Positions 11,245 to 21,902 of a stretch of DNA of 64,000 bases are shown in pieces; positions within the stretch are counted from its first letter, which is position 1; each line of letters starts with the position of its first letter. The notes below the pieces were generated by a model. It was not told the origin of the DNA. It did no database searches and was given only the letters and a program-made list of their open reading frames with translations. The translations under genes were made by a program, and so were the position numbers. Source of the DNA: Diplosphaera chodatii (Eukaryota; Chlorophyta; Trebouxiophyceae; Prasiolales; Stichococcaceae); assembly GCA_032358165.1 (NCBI GenBank), contig JAALGY010000053.1:1736001-1800000 (forward strand), in the 5' to 3' direction.

Positions 11245-12913
11245 TTATCCGCGCTTGAACTGGCCGCCACCTTCTGGCGGTTCGCCAAATGGCCACCAGC
11301 GCTTCTTCTCTTGCAGCAGCAGCGCGCCCTCCTCGAGAACTGGCGGTGGCTGCACTGTGCCATCCTGTGGGACACAGCATGCAAGTGTCAAGCTGTGTGT
11401 TGCGGCGCTAGCATATGCCAGTGCAGCTATGCCCGCCGCCAACGCACGGGCTTATGCTTGTGCATGGCGAGCAGTGACCAGCAGCAAGCGCTGGTGCACA
11501 GAGCCATATACCACTTCACCTTGGCTATCACTGCAGGCGCGTTATCTGGAAGAGGGGCGTCAGTCTCGCTGGGGAACACCCACAGCCGCGCGACCTGCAA
11601 CGCAGTCAGTGTCAAGTGCATCTGGACGCACGACTGGCGGTCTGCAACAGCATCATTGTGCGCCGCACAATACCAGGAAACAGCGGTAAAATCGTGGCGG
11701 TGTGATCACACCTGTTTCTCATGGGCCTTCTCCAGGTCTCCGATCGGCACGCCGCCGAGCGCTGTGGCGTCGATTGACCCCAGGTCGCTGATGTTGCCGA
11801 CGGGCACATACTGCGGCTGCCCCGCGCCGTCAACAAAGATGTTCAGCATTGTGCCCTCCTGGTCTACCTGCAGGTTGTGGCCGGCAGCCGAATGTGAATA
11901 GTCTGGATGGTGTGCATCATGTGCTCGACTGGCCAGGGACTGCACCACACACAGTGGACTGATTGTGTGCAGCATCTGCTGGTGTACAGGTGTGTGAATC
12001 ATGCCAAATCCCCACTCACAAAGTAAAAGCCGAGCTGCGGGTCGCCAGTGTCGTAGTACAGGTTGCCGTTGGGGTCGATCAGGAAGATGTTGCCGTTCTC
12101 GTCGGTGTACACCGCGACCGGATTGCCGCCCGGCGTCGTCGCAACTGTCACGCCCTCCTTCGTTGTGACGATCGAGGGGTCGTCTCCTGCAGAAGCGCTG
12201 GCTGATGATTGAAAACTCACGCGGATGGCGACTGGATGATGGCATTCATTGTGTTGCAGTGGTTGACATGTGACGCTGGTGTAGCTGCGCACGTCTGACG
12301 ACCGATGACACCAATGCTGCGCCTCCGAACATGATGGCAAGCAGTGCGCCCCTCCGCCCAAATGGCCCCAGCACACTCTGCGGTCAGCATGAAAGGCATC
12401 GTGCGAGCATCGTCTCGCTGGATCCTGCTTGGCGCAGCCAATAGGCATGCACCATGCGCCCCAAGCATGACGGCGGCTGTGCTCCTACGTGATGCACCTG
12501 CGACCGCCGGGGCGGTGGCGGCGGCGGCGGAGGCGCCTGCGACGGTATGCGGATCGGCGGTGCATTCGGTACCCACTGCTGGTCTGCAGACCGGTCAGTG
12601 TCCCGCTGGGCCTCGCACCTGACAGCAGTGTGATGTTCCCACTGAGAGGCATGCCGCGGGCATGGGCAGTGATGGTTTCCTGCTGTGCATGTGCGTCGTG
12701 TCACTAACACACGACAGTGTACCTGACATCCTGCCGCAAGTGCGATGCTCCTGCTGCACCAAAGGCGTTGCGCTGTGCGGCGTGCTGAGGTGGTGAGCCG
12801 CCGCAGCGTGCTGCATAGGCTGTCAGTGGCCGATGTGCAGTGTGCCGGACAGCGGGCGGCTGCTGTGGGACAAGGGATGCTGTCTGCTGCCCGCTGACAT
12901 GCGCAGGCAGCAT
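11245..12913 (-). CDS. Uncharacterised single-pass membrane protein, probably plastid-targeted
   Basis: I do not recognise the family. Exons (minus): 12913-12723, 12618-12498, 12377-12293, 12201-12020, 11867-11712, 11594-11520, 11364-11245; every phase joins, which makes the model solid. The first about 65 residues are rich in Ala, Ser, Gln, His and Arg with few acids, like an algal transit peptide. Next come a Pro run (PSQAPPPPPPPPRRSQ), one hydrophobic segment (GALLAIMFGGAALVSSVV), and an acidic, Asn/Gly-rich domain with two tandem strands, YTDENGNIFL and IDPNGNLYYD. Then follow DQEGTMLNIFVDGAGQPQ, the VARLWVFPSE segment, and the basic C-terminus EKKRWWPFGEPPEGGGQ. Topology suggests a short N-terminal stroma-side part and a soluble C-terminal domain. 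It is head to head with FEN1. Function unknown. Confidence 0.75.
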
Positions 12914-13475
12914 GACGCCCTGCGTGGGTCGGCTGCACCTTGTTCCGGAGGGACAGCGACTGGTTTGCACAGAGGCGACGCCAGCCAACACTGAACTGCG
13001 ACAGCCGACAAACCGATTCCTTTATGCTAAACTAGACCTCACAGGCGTTGCAGGCACAGTCATGCAGCGCCAGCGGCGTTGCAGATCGTCTCCAAGGAGA
13101 TCTTGGACTACAGATCCCTGGAGTCCCCCCCGAACTTGAATGCGCATGCACATGGTCGCCTCGATGCAACTTCGCGTCAAATGAGCTTTTGCGTGCTATG
13201 CTGGTGCCGAAATACGCTTGTTGCTGTTCACAAAGCCTGTTGGCGATTACAAAACCGTTCTGTCAATACAGTGCTCACTTGTGACCACGTCAAGAACAAC
13301 TTTACATCGGGAACGGCGGTGTGATTGAGCCTGAACATAGATGTTTAGCTAACGGCGATCATGCAAGCACAGTAAGACACAGCACCCGCAGTCGATGTGA
13401 CAGCCAACACAAAGTCATGATGGCGCGCCTCTGACGCAGCGCTGTGGAGAAGCTGTAGCTGCAGTTTAGGAAGCA
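12914..13475. promoter_or_regulatory. Divergent intergenic region between the membrane-protein gene and FEN1
   Basis: About 560 bp between two start codons on opposite strands; it must hold both promoters. I see no coding exon, TATA box or repeat that I can support. Confidence 0.5.
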
Positions 13476-16308
13476 ATGGGTATCAAGGTATATGACCCGG
13501 CCGTATCGCTTGGTTGTGTGTCGTGTTGTGCTCGCATGACGGTGGCCAACATGGAGGTTGTGTGGATGTGGCAGGGTCTGGCCAAGCTGCTGGCGGACCA
13601 TGCGCCGGACTGCTCCAAGGCGCAGAAGTTCGAGGACTACTTTGGGCGCAAGATCGCCATTGACGCCAGCATGCACATCTACCAGTTTCTGGTGACCCGC
13701 CGCTGCGCTGTGTGACTGCATCAGACTCTGCAGGCAGCTGCACCGCGAGCCGGCCTGCCCAGCGTGCCATCATGCGCACGCAGGTGGTTGTCGGCCGCAC
13801 CGGGGACCAGACGCTGACCAGCGAGGCGGGTGATGTCACCAGGTGAGCAGGGACGCAGCTGGTGCAGTCACTGCTGGTAGCGAGCACCTGCGTGGCATCA
13901 GCATTGTCACAAGGCACCCCATCTGGTGCTACGCAGCCATCTGCAAGGCATGTTCTTCCGGACAGCACGCATGTTGGAGGCTGGCGTCAAGCCGGTGTAT
14001 GTGTTCGATGGGCAGCCACCCACAGCCAAGAAGGAGGAGCTTGCACGCAGGTCGGCAGCATGCACCGATTGCGCCCCCTGCACATCACTCCAGCCTTGAT
14101 GCCACCTTCATCTCCAGATGTGTACCCAACTGCATCGCCCGTCAATGTCAGACGGCAGTACATGTGCAGTCTTGATTTTCGCCGCAGGTTCGAGCGGCGA
14201 GGAGAGGCGACAGAGGACCTGGCAGAAGCAAAGGAGGTGTGCACCCCGCATGCTTGGATCCTGGCCACACAGAGTGTGCGGCTGTGGTGCTGCGGGCATG
14301 CATATCGGTGCTGGCACCGACATCCCAGCTCCTGACGGACGACGTCGTGACATGTAGACGAAGACGGCAGAGGAGATTGAAAAGTACAGCAAGCGCACAG
14401 TGCGGGTGACGAAGCAGCACAACGACGAGTGCAAGCGCCTGCTCACGCTGCTGGGCGTGCCCATCATCGAGGTGCAATGACAGACCATCTTCACTCTCCC
14501 CAGGTTCTCAGGCATTTGACTGCACGTGCAGTTGGTCGCCGTCGCCGTCTGGTGCCCTGCAGCATCTGCACAGAGCGCCATGTACATCCTATGGCAGGGG
14601 CCCCTTGCAGTTTGTTTGTTTGTTGACATGCCCTTCGATTGTAGTTGCCACTCCGGCACATATACTTGCAACAGCTGGAGTGCTGCACACTGTATTTGCC
14701 AGGCTGAACGGCAGGTGCTGACAGCTGCGAGGGCAAACTGCTGGCGATGTGCGAGGCTGCAAGCTGGGTACACGGCAGGGTGCTGCCGGTGCAGGCGCCG
14801 TCGGAGGCGGAGGCGCAGTGCGCGGCGCTGTGCAAGGCGGGCGCGGTGTACGCGATGGCCAGCGAGGACATGGACAGCCTCACCTTCGCGACGCCCCGCC
14901 TGACGCGCAACCTGCTGTCGCCCGCCTCCGCCAAGCAGCCCGTCACCGAGTACGAGTACGACAAGGTGCTCCGCCACCAGCAAGACTGCAAAGTCAATGA
15001 CGCCACTCATTCAAACACCAGGAGATGCAGCTGATGTGTGGCCAGCGTGCAGCGTGCTGCAAAGTTCTGGACTGTTTCGCGCTGCTCTCTACTGTGTTCA
15101 GGTGCGCTGGCTATCGTGGTGCTGGCACTCAGGGAAGCCGAATGATGTATGCTGCCTGCTGTGCAGGTGATTGCGGGTCTGGGCATCACGTCCGAGCAGT
15201 TCGTGGATGTGTGCATTCTGTGCGGGTGCGACTACGCTGGCACAATACGGGGCATCGGCGCTGTGCGCGCGCTGCAGCTGGTGCAGAAGCATGGTGCGCC
15301 CCGGTTCCTTCGGTCACCTTGAAGGTTTTGGCATCGTGACACAGGCGTGTTTGGCCATTGCAAGTGTCAACTGTCGTGCGGCTGCTGCCAATGGCATGGT
15401 GGCTGCCTTTTCACATTTCTGCAGGCAATCTGTACACTCCGTGCTGAGACAGTCAGGACCTCGCCTGGAATGCCCGACCGCAGGCAACCTAGAGGGCGTG
15501 CTCGCCTCGCTAGACAAAGACAAGTACCCCGTGCCAGAGCCCTTCCCTTTCGAGGAGGCCCGGCGCCTGTTCAAAGGTATAAAAGCAGGCCAAACGTCAC
15601 GCTTGCGAGCGTCCCGTGCACGAACAGCCTGCTGAGCACGCAGCATGAGCATGTGCTGGTTCTCCCAGGCATGCTTCTGTCTGCCAAGCATCATATGCAG
15701 CGTGCGACAGCGGATGGTGCATAGCGCGACCGTGGCACGCTTGCGCAATGCTGATATACAATCCAGACCCCAAAACCCTGCATGCTCGACGATCGCAGAG
15801 CCCAAGGTGCTCGGGGAGGCGGAGGTGCCCGCCATGAAGTGGACCGCGCCCGACATGGACGGCCTCGTCAAGTTCCTGGTGGAGGAGAAGTCTTTCAACG
15901 AGGACCGCGTGCGGAAGGCCGTCGAGCGCATCAACTCGTCGCGCGGCAAGTCCAACCAGGGTGCGCTGCAACAACGAGCTGTCGGCTGCCTTGAGCACAA
16001 GGAGTAGCCGCATGTCTGAACTGTCTGCTACTGAGCGTAGTAGGATTGTAGAATGTGTTGCAGCCTGCGGGAGCTGGTGCACTGTGGGCAGCCAGGTGCT
16101 CGTTGCTGTACGCTCCAGCGCCTGAGCATCGCTGAGAATTCCAGTGCTGCTTTGTGACTCGATGGCAGGCCGCCTGGACTCGTTCTTCACGATCAAGCCA
16201 GCTGAGCCGGGCACAAAGCGAAAGGAGCCCCCCACCAAGGCAAAGCCCGGAGCCAAGGCGGCAAAGACAGGCAAGAAGGGGGGTGTTGGAGGCGGCAAGA
16301 AGAAGTGA
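13476..16308 (+). CDS. FEN1: Flap endonuclease 1
   Basis: Structure-specific nuclease that removes 5' flaps during Okazaki-fragment maturation and long-patch base excision repair, working with PCNA in the nucleus. Exons: 13476-13487, 13575-13691, 13784-13842, 13937-14050, 14188-14236, 14358-14471, 14795-14965, 15167-15293, 15484-15576, 15799-15960, 16169-16308. The N domain begins [15 protein letters not shown] and has [12 protein letters not shown]. The I domain has [17 protein letters not shown] and [13 protein letters not shown], with the metal-binding acids, then [13 protein letters not shown] in the helix-hairpin-helix region. The C-terminus carries a textbook PCNA-interacting box, QGRLDSFF, followed by a lysine-rich tail. 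The first exon codes only four residues (MGIK). The gene is tail to tail with APS kinase. Confidence 0.96.
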
Positions 16309-16553
16309 CTTGAGTTGGTGCTTTGGCGGCAGTCGGCTGACCTTAGCAATGTTGCTTTCCGGCCACCGAGACACGCAGATATCGAATTGATCTGCTGAGC
16401 TGCGAGCAAGAACATCCTCCAAAATACCGTGCGCATATCAACTTCTATACTTCGCACGCTTGTGCTCGTTCCTCCCATTCCCTAATTACTATAAGCACCA
16501 TGTCAAAATCGTTCGGCTGACGAAGCTGCGTCACAACATGGTCTATGACAAAT

Positions 16554-17671
16554 TCATGTCCGTGTGTCGTGAGGCTCCGGCGCCTCCAAGTAGTGATGCT
16601 GCTCTAAAAACTGCAGCACTGCCGCAGCCATCGCTGTCACGCTCTGCATCTGGCCGCTGGCATCCCGTGCTTCCAGGGTCAGCTCCGGTGCTTCTGGCTC
16701 CTCGTAAGGGTCGTCAATGCCTACAAACGGTCAGCATGACGACGTATCGCAAGGCGACGATCGGTCGCTACAGTCCCTTGCTAGCTTACAGACATTGCCA
16801 GGCGATTCAGGATCTGCACCTGTGAACCCTGTACATTGGCCGGCACGTGCTTTCTTATAGAGTCCCTTCGCATCGCGCTGCTCGCATACTTGAAGGGGCA
16901 CCCGCATGTACACCTGTACAGGATGACATGCACACCGTCGTGTGATGTACCCTGCCTTGTAGGTCTTACTCTCAAATTGGTGAAGTGCCAGCGCAATTGC
17001 ATGCCATGCCATGCTTGCAAGCATGGTGCGGGGACCGCCCCACATACCTCTATGAAGTCTCCCGGCGGCAGGCGCTCTCTCACGCGCTGCCTATCCGCGC
17101 GATATGGCGAAATGAAGGCTGCCAGCGTGATGAGGCCGGTCTGAACCAGGAGGCGCGACACCTCGCCGATGCGGCGGATGTTTTCTGACCGGTCCCCGGC
17201 TGAGAAGCCCAGGTTGCAATTCAGGCCATGACGGACGTTGTCGCCGTCCAGCAGCGCGGTCGCATGGCCGGCCTGGGCCAGAGCATGCTCCACTGTGGCG
17301 GCCACAGTGCTCTTGCCGCTGCCGCTGAGGCCGGTGAACCACAGCACGCACCCCCGCTGCCCCAGTCGCCGCTCCTTCTCCTCCCTGCAGACAATGTTGA
17401 AGCACTCCAGCTTCAGTGGGCAGGGCCTCATGACCAATACGGGCACAACGGATGCCACCTGCACTGCAGATCAAACAGACGCAGCATGAATTGCTCACCT
17501 GGGCACCCCGCCTTCGAACCACTTGACGTTCGTCGCCTGGTCTACCGTGTATGTTTCGTTGCCCCTTGATTGGCACCCGAAATCGAAAGGTGGACCTGCA
17601 CCTGCGCTGCCTGCTATGCTGTGGGGCCAGCACACCTGCATGACCCGGCGCAGGTTACGAGCGGCGAGCAT
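16554..17671 (-). CDS. APK: Adenylyl-sulfate (APS) kinase
   Basis: Phosphorylates adenosine 5'-phosphosulfate with ATP to make PAPS, the sulfate donor; plant isoforms are mostly plastidic. Exons (minus): 17671-17499, 17384-17048, 16913-16820, 16720-16554, all in phase. The P-loop is [13 protein letters not shown]. Then come [18 protein letters not shown], the [12 protein letters not shown] helix, [26 protein letters not shown] and [16 protein letters not shown], the family's full motif set. The N-terminal stretch [12 protein letters not shown] through GCQSRG is basic and could be an organelle presequence; the start is supported because the frame runs open from there to [17 protein letters not shown]. 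It is a stand-alone kinase, not fused to ATP sulfurylase. Confidence 0.95.
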
Positions 17672-17958
17672 GTCGGCTATGCATGATGCCCTGAGACGTG
17701 TATTTGCTTGCTAAGCATGACTGGCCTGAGCATTTGCTTCACGTCAATACATTGCAAGCACCCAGCAAAGCACGTGCCGGCCTGCACGTGCAAGGCTGAG
17801 CTGGCTGGCGTGGGACGCGGGGTTGAAACTGTTACAGTAGTCCTGCTTCCCATCTCGAGACATGCTCAAAGACACGTCCAAGACATGCCATGAGACAGCA
17901 ACACCACCCTAAACAAATTGCCTCTGACAACCCAGACCATTTCAGCGTCCGGTCATGC

Positions 17959-18821
17959 TCAGCCCAGCTTGACGGCCAGCTGCACGATCTGCTGCAGAGC
18001 CTGCATCGCAATGGCGGAGCACGACGCTGCGACGGCAACTGCCAGGCTTGGCTGTGACCCCAAGTGTGCTTCACCAAGCCGGAGTGCAAAGATGATGTCC
18101 CCCAACTGCGGGCCGCACGAACTGCGCGCTTGCTCGCAGATGTGCCAGACAGCCGTCGCCAGCTGCAGGCAGGGCGGAAATACTGATATCATGGAGCATG
18201 ACTGCAGCTCAGTGGGGCCAAAGTGCTTGTCGCAATGCACACCTGCTCTCCCGATCGCCCAAGCACCTGTGTCTCTGCATCCTGCTGCAATGGGTGCGGT
18301 GGTCCGACGCCACAATATGCCGCCGCCTCAGGCAGCGACTGCAGGTCCAGCCGGCTCATGTACAAGTCGGCGTCCTTGATTGGGCCATGGCCAAGCTCAA
18401 CCTGTGCCATGTTGTGACTTTCAACATGCTGATAACAACACGATGAAGCTACCCAGACTATGAATTCCATGTGCTTTTCAATAATGCTGAACCTATGGGA
18501 TGTGCGTTGAGCTTGGCAGCAAGGACGTCAATGGCACCTGCGTGCGTGAGGGGCCCTCTGAGCACTCGCTGCTGCTGCGCTGCCGCTGCTTGGGCAGCAT
18601 GCTGAGCTGCTGCGGCTGCTGAGCAGGCGCCTGCGTGTAACTGCGTCCATCTAGCTCTAGCAGTACTGGCACCAGCGGCACCAGCAGATCTGCTGGCGAG
18701 GGCACTGCATCTGCCACCGGAGGGCTTGTACTGCTCGAGATGAAGCCTGCGTATGGATGTATGTGATCAAGATGTCTTGCATCTTGTCTAGCAACCTACG
18801 GTCGTCAGGCGACTCGGCCAG
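17959..18821 (-). CDS. Unassigned coding exons, possibly the 3' part of the MYB gene
   Basis: Three exons read well on the minus strand: about 18795-18538, 18401-18267 and 18162-17959 (TGA). They encode VADAVPSPADLLVPLVPVLL and a Gln/Ser-rich stretch (AQQPQQLSMLPKQRQRSSSE), then VELGHGPIKDADLYMSRLDL, then an alanine-rich helix ending ALQQIVQLAVKLG. A second frame at 18821-18740 (LAESPDDRRLLDKMQD, ILITYIHTQ) also looks coding but is in a different frame, so an intron too short to be believable, or a sequence indel, lies near 18745. No nearby ATG supports a separate gene, and a phase-0 donor after GTLAHL in the MYB exon near 19130 could join to 18795. No domain is recognised. Confidence 0.45.
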
Positions 18822-19084
18822 CTGCACATTGTCATGCATGCTGTGCATGCAGATCAGACAGAATTGCAGCGCACCAGGAGGTGTGCATGCTGCCTCGCGG
18901 CCGGCGGGGGTTGGCGACACTCGCGGCGGAGCGCCTATGCCCAGTGCGCTGGCACCCAACACTGTGCACCCACAGAGCCGACCTGACGGACCATGGTGAT
19001 GGAAATGATGCACACGTGCATGCTTGCACATGCCATGCGCCAGGCGTCGATGGCTATCTGAGACTCATGCTCCGCTGGCAGGGG

Positions 19085-21226
19085 TCAGAGGGTCGTCCTG
19101 TCCTCGCCTGAGGCAGCCTCTGGCGACGCCCACTCCACCAGGTGCGCCAGGGTGCCCAGGTTGCTGCTGCAGTCCTCAGATCCTGGGTTCATCTGCTGCA
19201 GTGCGACCGCCTTCCTCGGGCTGCCTGCAAGCGGCACGAGGCCTGCTCAGGTGCATCGGGCAAGCGTGTGCTGGCGCAGGAAAGAGCAACCTGGGTGAGA
19301 GGTGCCTGGCAGCGGAGGCCTGACAACATAGGAACCTACACACGATGTTGATGCCATGGTGTACCTGGCACGTCGGCGCACAGCAGCTGCTGCAGGAAAG
19401 GCGTGCACATGACGCCGGCGATGGCGTCCTCCGCGCCGCTGCACATGTCCAGCGCAGCGTCGTCCAGCAGCGCCGCCGTCCACCCCGGGTCCACCTGCGC
19501 ACACGATGCCGCCCTCAGCTGCAGCACCTCAGGATGATGGCGCTGTGTTTCCTTCTGCAGCGTGCATCATGGCAGCACCTTCCTAGGAGTGTGACAGGTG
19601 CGGCGACTCGTAATGCTTGCGCACCAAGCCGACACTGTCAAAGTGCATCAGGTGGCCCGGCCGATATGCGACATCCGCAGCGCGGGCCGGGCTGCCTCCG
19701 GGCAGCGACCGGGCGCGCTGCATGGCGCCTGACCCTGAAGCTGCCTGCCGTGCGCCCACAGCTCCACTACAGATGGGCGTATTCCCGCCGCACGGGAGCA
19801 TCAACCCGGAGAACAGCGGCGGCAGCGGCGGCAGCGCTGCAGTCTCCATTTCCATGGCTGGCTCGAAGCGGCTGGTTGACTGTGCTGCCTCACCATGTGG
19901 CGTGAACAGGCACTGCAGCGGGCTCCCAGGGTTCACATGCGGCTGCTCCGCATCATCACCATCATCAAACCCTGGGCAATGGCGCTGCTGGACATGGCGA
20001 TGTGGCTGGGCCGGCAGCCGCCACTCGCCATCGTCCGCTCCCGGCACATGCGTCTGGTCGCTGTCGCCCTCTGCCTCGGAGCAGCTGCTGGCGGCCGCAG
20101 CCGCATCGGTGCCCCGCCGCCGCTTCTGCCCCAGCCGCCTCGTGGGCGCGCCTGCACAAACACAAACAGCTGCTTGGTACCAGGCCATGCATCGACAACC
20201 TGTTCGGATCCAGGCTGCACTGTCCGTCGTGCGCCTAGCGCATGTGCATGCAGCCCTGTGCACCACGGTGCTGACCTGGCCTGCTGCATGTGCTCCCGCG
20301 CCGGGAGGCAGCATCGCCCAGGTCCAGAGTGCGCATGTAGTTGCGCAGGCAGGTGGTCTCGCCGGGGACCCGTGCATCCGGCAGAAGCCTCCGCCGCAGC
20401 GTTGCGTTCCAGTGGTTCTTCACCGAGTTCTCTGTTCGCCCCGGGATGCTCTGCAGCTCGCGCAAAAGGACGCTGCCACATCAGCGCGGCGTGGCGCGGG
20501 ATGAAGAGGCATGCAAATCTGACACAGGGCAGGTGCTTGCTGGCAGCGGCACCTTGCTGATGTCGGCCCACTTGTTGCCCAGCCTCGCGTGGGCTTCAGC
20601 CAGCAGCTCCTCTTCCTCATCGGTCCATGCATCGCGCCGGATGTCGGGCCGCAGCTGGTTGTGCCACCGCTCCCGGCACTGCTTGCCGATGCGCCCGGAG
20701 AATGACTTCGCGATGGAGCTCCAGCTGCCTTCGCCGTGCTCCTCTACCATCCTATGAAACAGCACATGTCAGCAACCTTCAAGCAGCATACCCAGCGCGA
20801 TCTCGACCGTGCTAGATGACCTGCACTGACATCAATCTGTTGCGGCAAAGCTGGATTTGGACATTCATCATGCAGTACAAACCGCCTTGGCAGCTGACAA
20901 ACCACGCGTGAAGTACGTCCAGAAAACATCACTCCGTTGCAGAGGGTGATACCCGGCATGCATGTCAGCAGGCTGCTGCGAAGGCAGACCGACTTGCGAT
21001 GGGTCGGGTGCATGACGGATGCATAGGGAGGCACCGGATCGAACTGCACGGATCAAGAGGCTTGAAAATCCAGACAGATCATTTGCGCTGGTGCCCACCG
21101 CATCAGGCGGTCATCTTCGGCCTCTGTCCAGCCGCCCTTGATTTTGGCCACGGGGTGCCTCCGCCGCTTCTCGCCTGGTCTGCCGGCCCGCACGCGCCGC
21201 GGGCTGCTGTCGCTGTCGCTCTCCAT
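19085..21226 (-). CDS. R2R3-MYB transcription factor
   Basis: Nuclear DNA-binding regulator. Exons (minus): 21226-21099, 20751-20553, 20450 to about 20285, 20151-19625, 19554 to about 19375, about 19228-19085. Repeat R2 has GGWTEAEDDRLMR joined to VEEHGEGSWSSIAKSFSG and RIGKQCRERWHNQLRPDI. Repeat R3 has DAWTDEEEELLAEAHARLGN, KWADISKSIPGRTENSVKNH and WNATLRRR. Tryptophan spacing is canonical for plant-type R2R3. The long C-terminal part is acidic and Pro/Gly-rich, as expected for an activation region. If the intron 19555-19624 is not removed, the protein stops at 19583 after HYESPHLSHS. If it is, it runs through the exon with VDPGWTAALLDDAALDMCSG and stops at 19085. The longer form is preferred because that exon has no ATG of its own. 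Targets are unknown. Confidence 0.82.
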
Positions 21227-21902
21227 TGCCAGCTATGTCTGGCAGGGTCGCTGACACAATCAAGGCGGGTGACAACGATGTCGAACTAACCTGTTGCCAG
21301 TACCTACAACATGTAGATAGAGCAGGCAGGTGCAACGCCGCTCAGCGTCGAAGGATCAGATGGTCTCTGGGCAGTGTCACAGGGATGATACATGGAAATG
21401 ATGTGTATCGATGCCATGCCGAAGACACTCTGGCGGTTCGAGTGAGTCCGCGAAGGCAGAACGTCAGCAGCTGGCTGCAATACGGTACAAGGCAGGATGT
21501 ACGGGTGTGGTGTGGTTGCTGGGAACGCGACTGATCTAGATCAGCATGTCATACGGCCTCAGCCTTTCACATGTCGTCAAACAACGTCAGTGCAGTTCGT
21601 CTGAGAGCTGACGGTGTCCACGACAAACCACAAAGTCACGAACACCCAATGCATGCAAGCATGGCGGCAGCCTTGCCATGGGCTGCCATGCACAGCAAAA
21701 CAACTCATCTGCGAATAAGGCTGCACCTGGCTTCTCAGTTATATGTACAGCAGCTGCTCGTTTCAGCCGCACGGTCACCGCCCCATGAGCAGCCGCGTGA
21801 CGTGGTCACTGCATTAGTGTACACTTGTGCTGCTGATCAGCGTCGCACGTCAGATGACTGCGGTTGCCCTCAGTCCCTTGGCCCCCACATTGCCTACCTG
21901 CC
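21227..21902. other. Intergenic region upstream of the MYB gene and downstream of the phosphodiesterase gene
   Basis: About 675 bp that should contain the MYB promoter and the phosphodiesterase 3' UTR, both genes being read on the minus strand. Reading frames here show no recognisable or splice-continuous coding sequence. Confidence 0.5.

Noticed and set aside
14108..15010. Minus-strand 300-codon frame
   Set aside because: It is antisense to FEN1 exons, which have diagnostic motifs on the plus strand.
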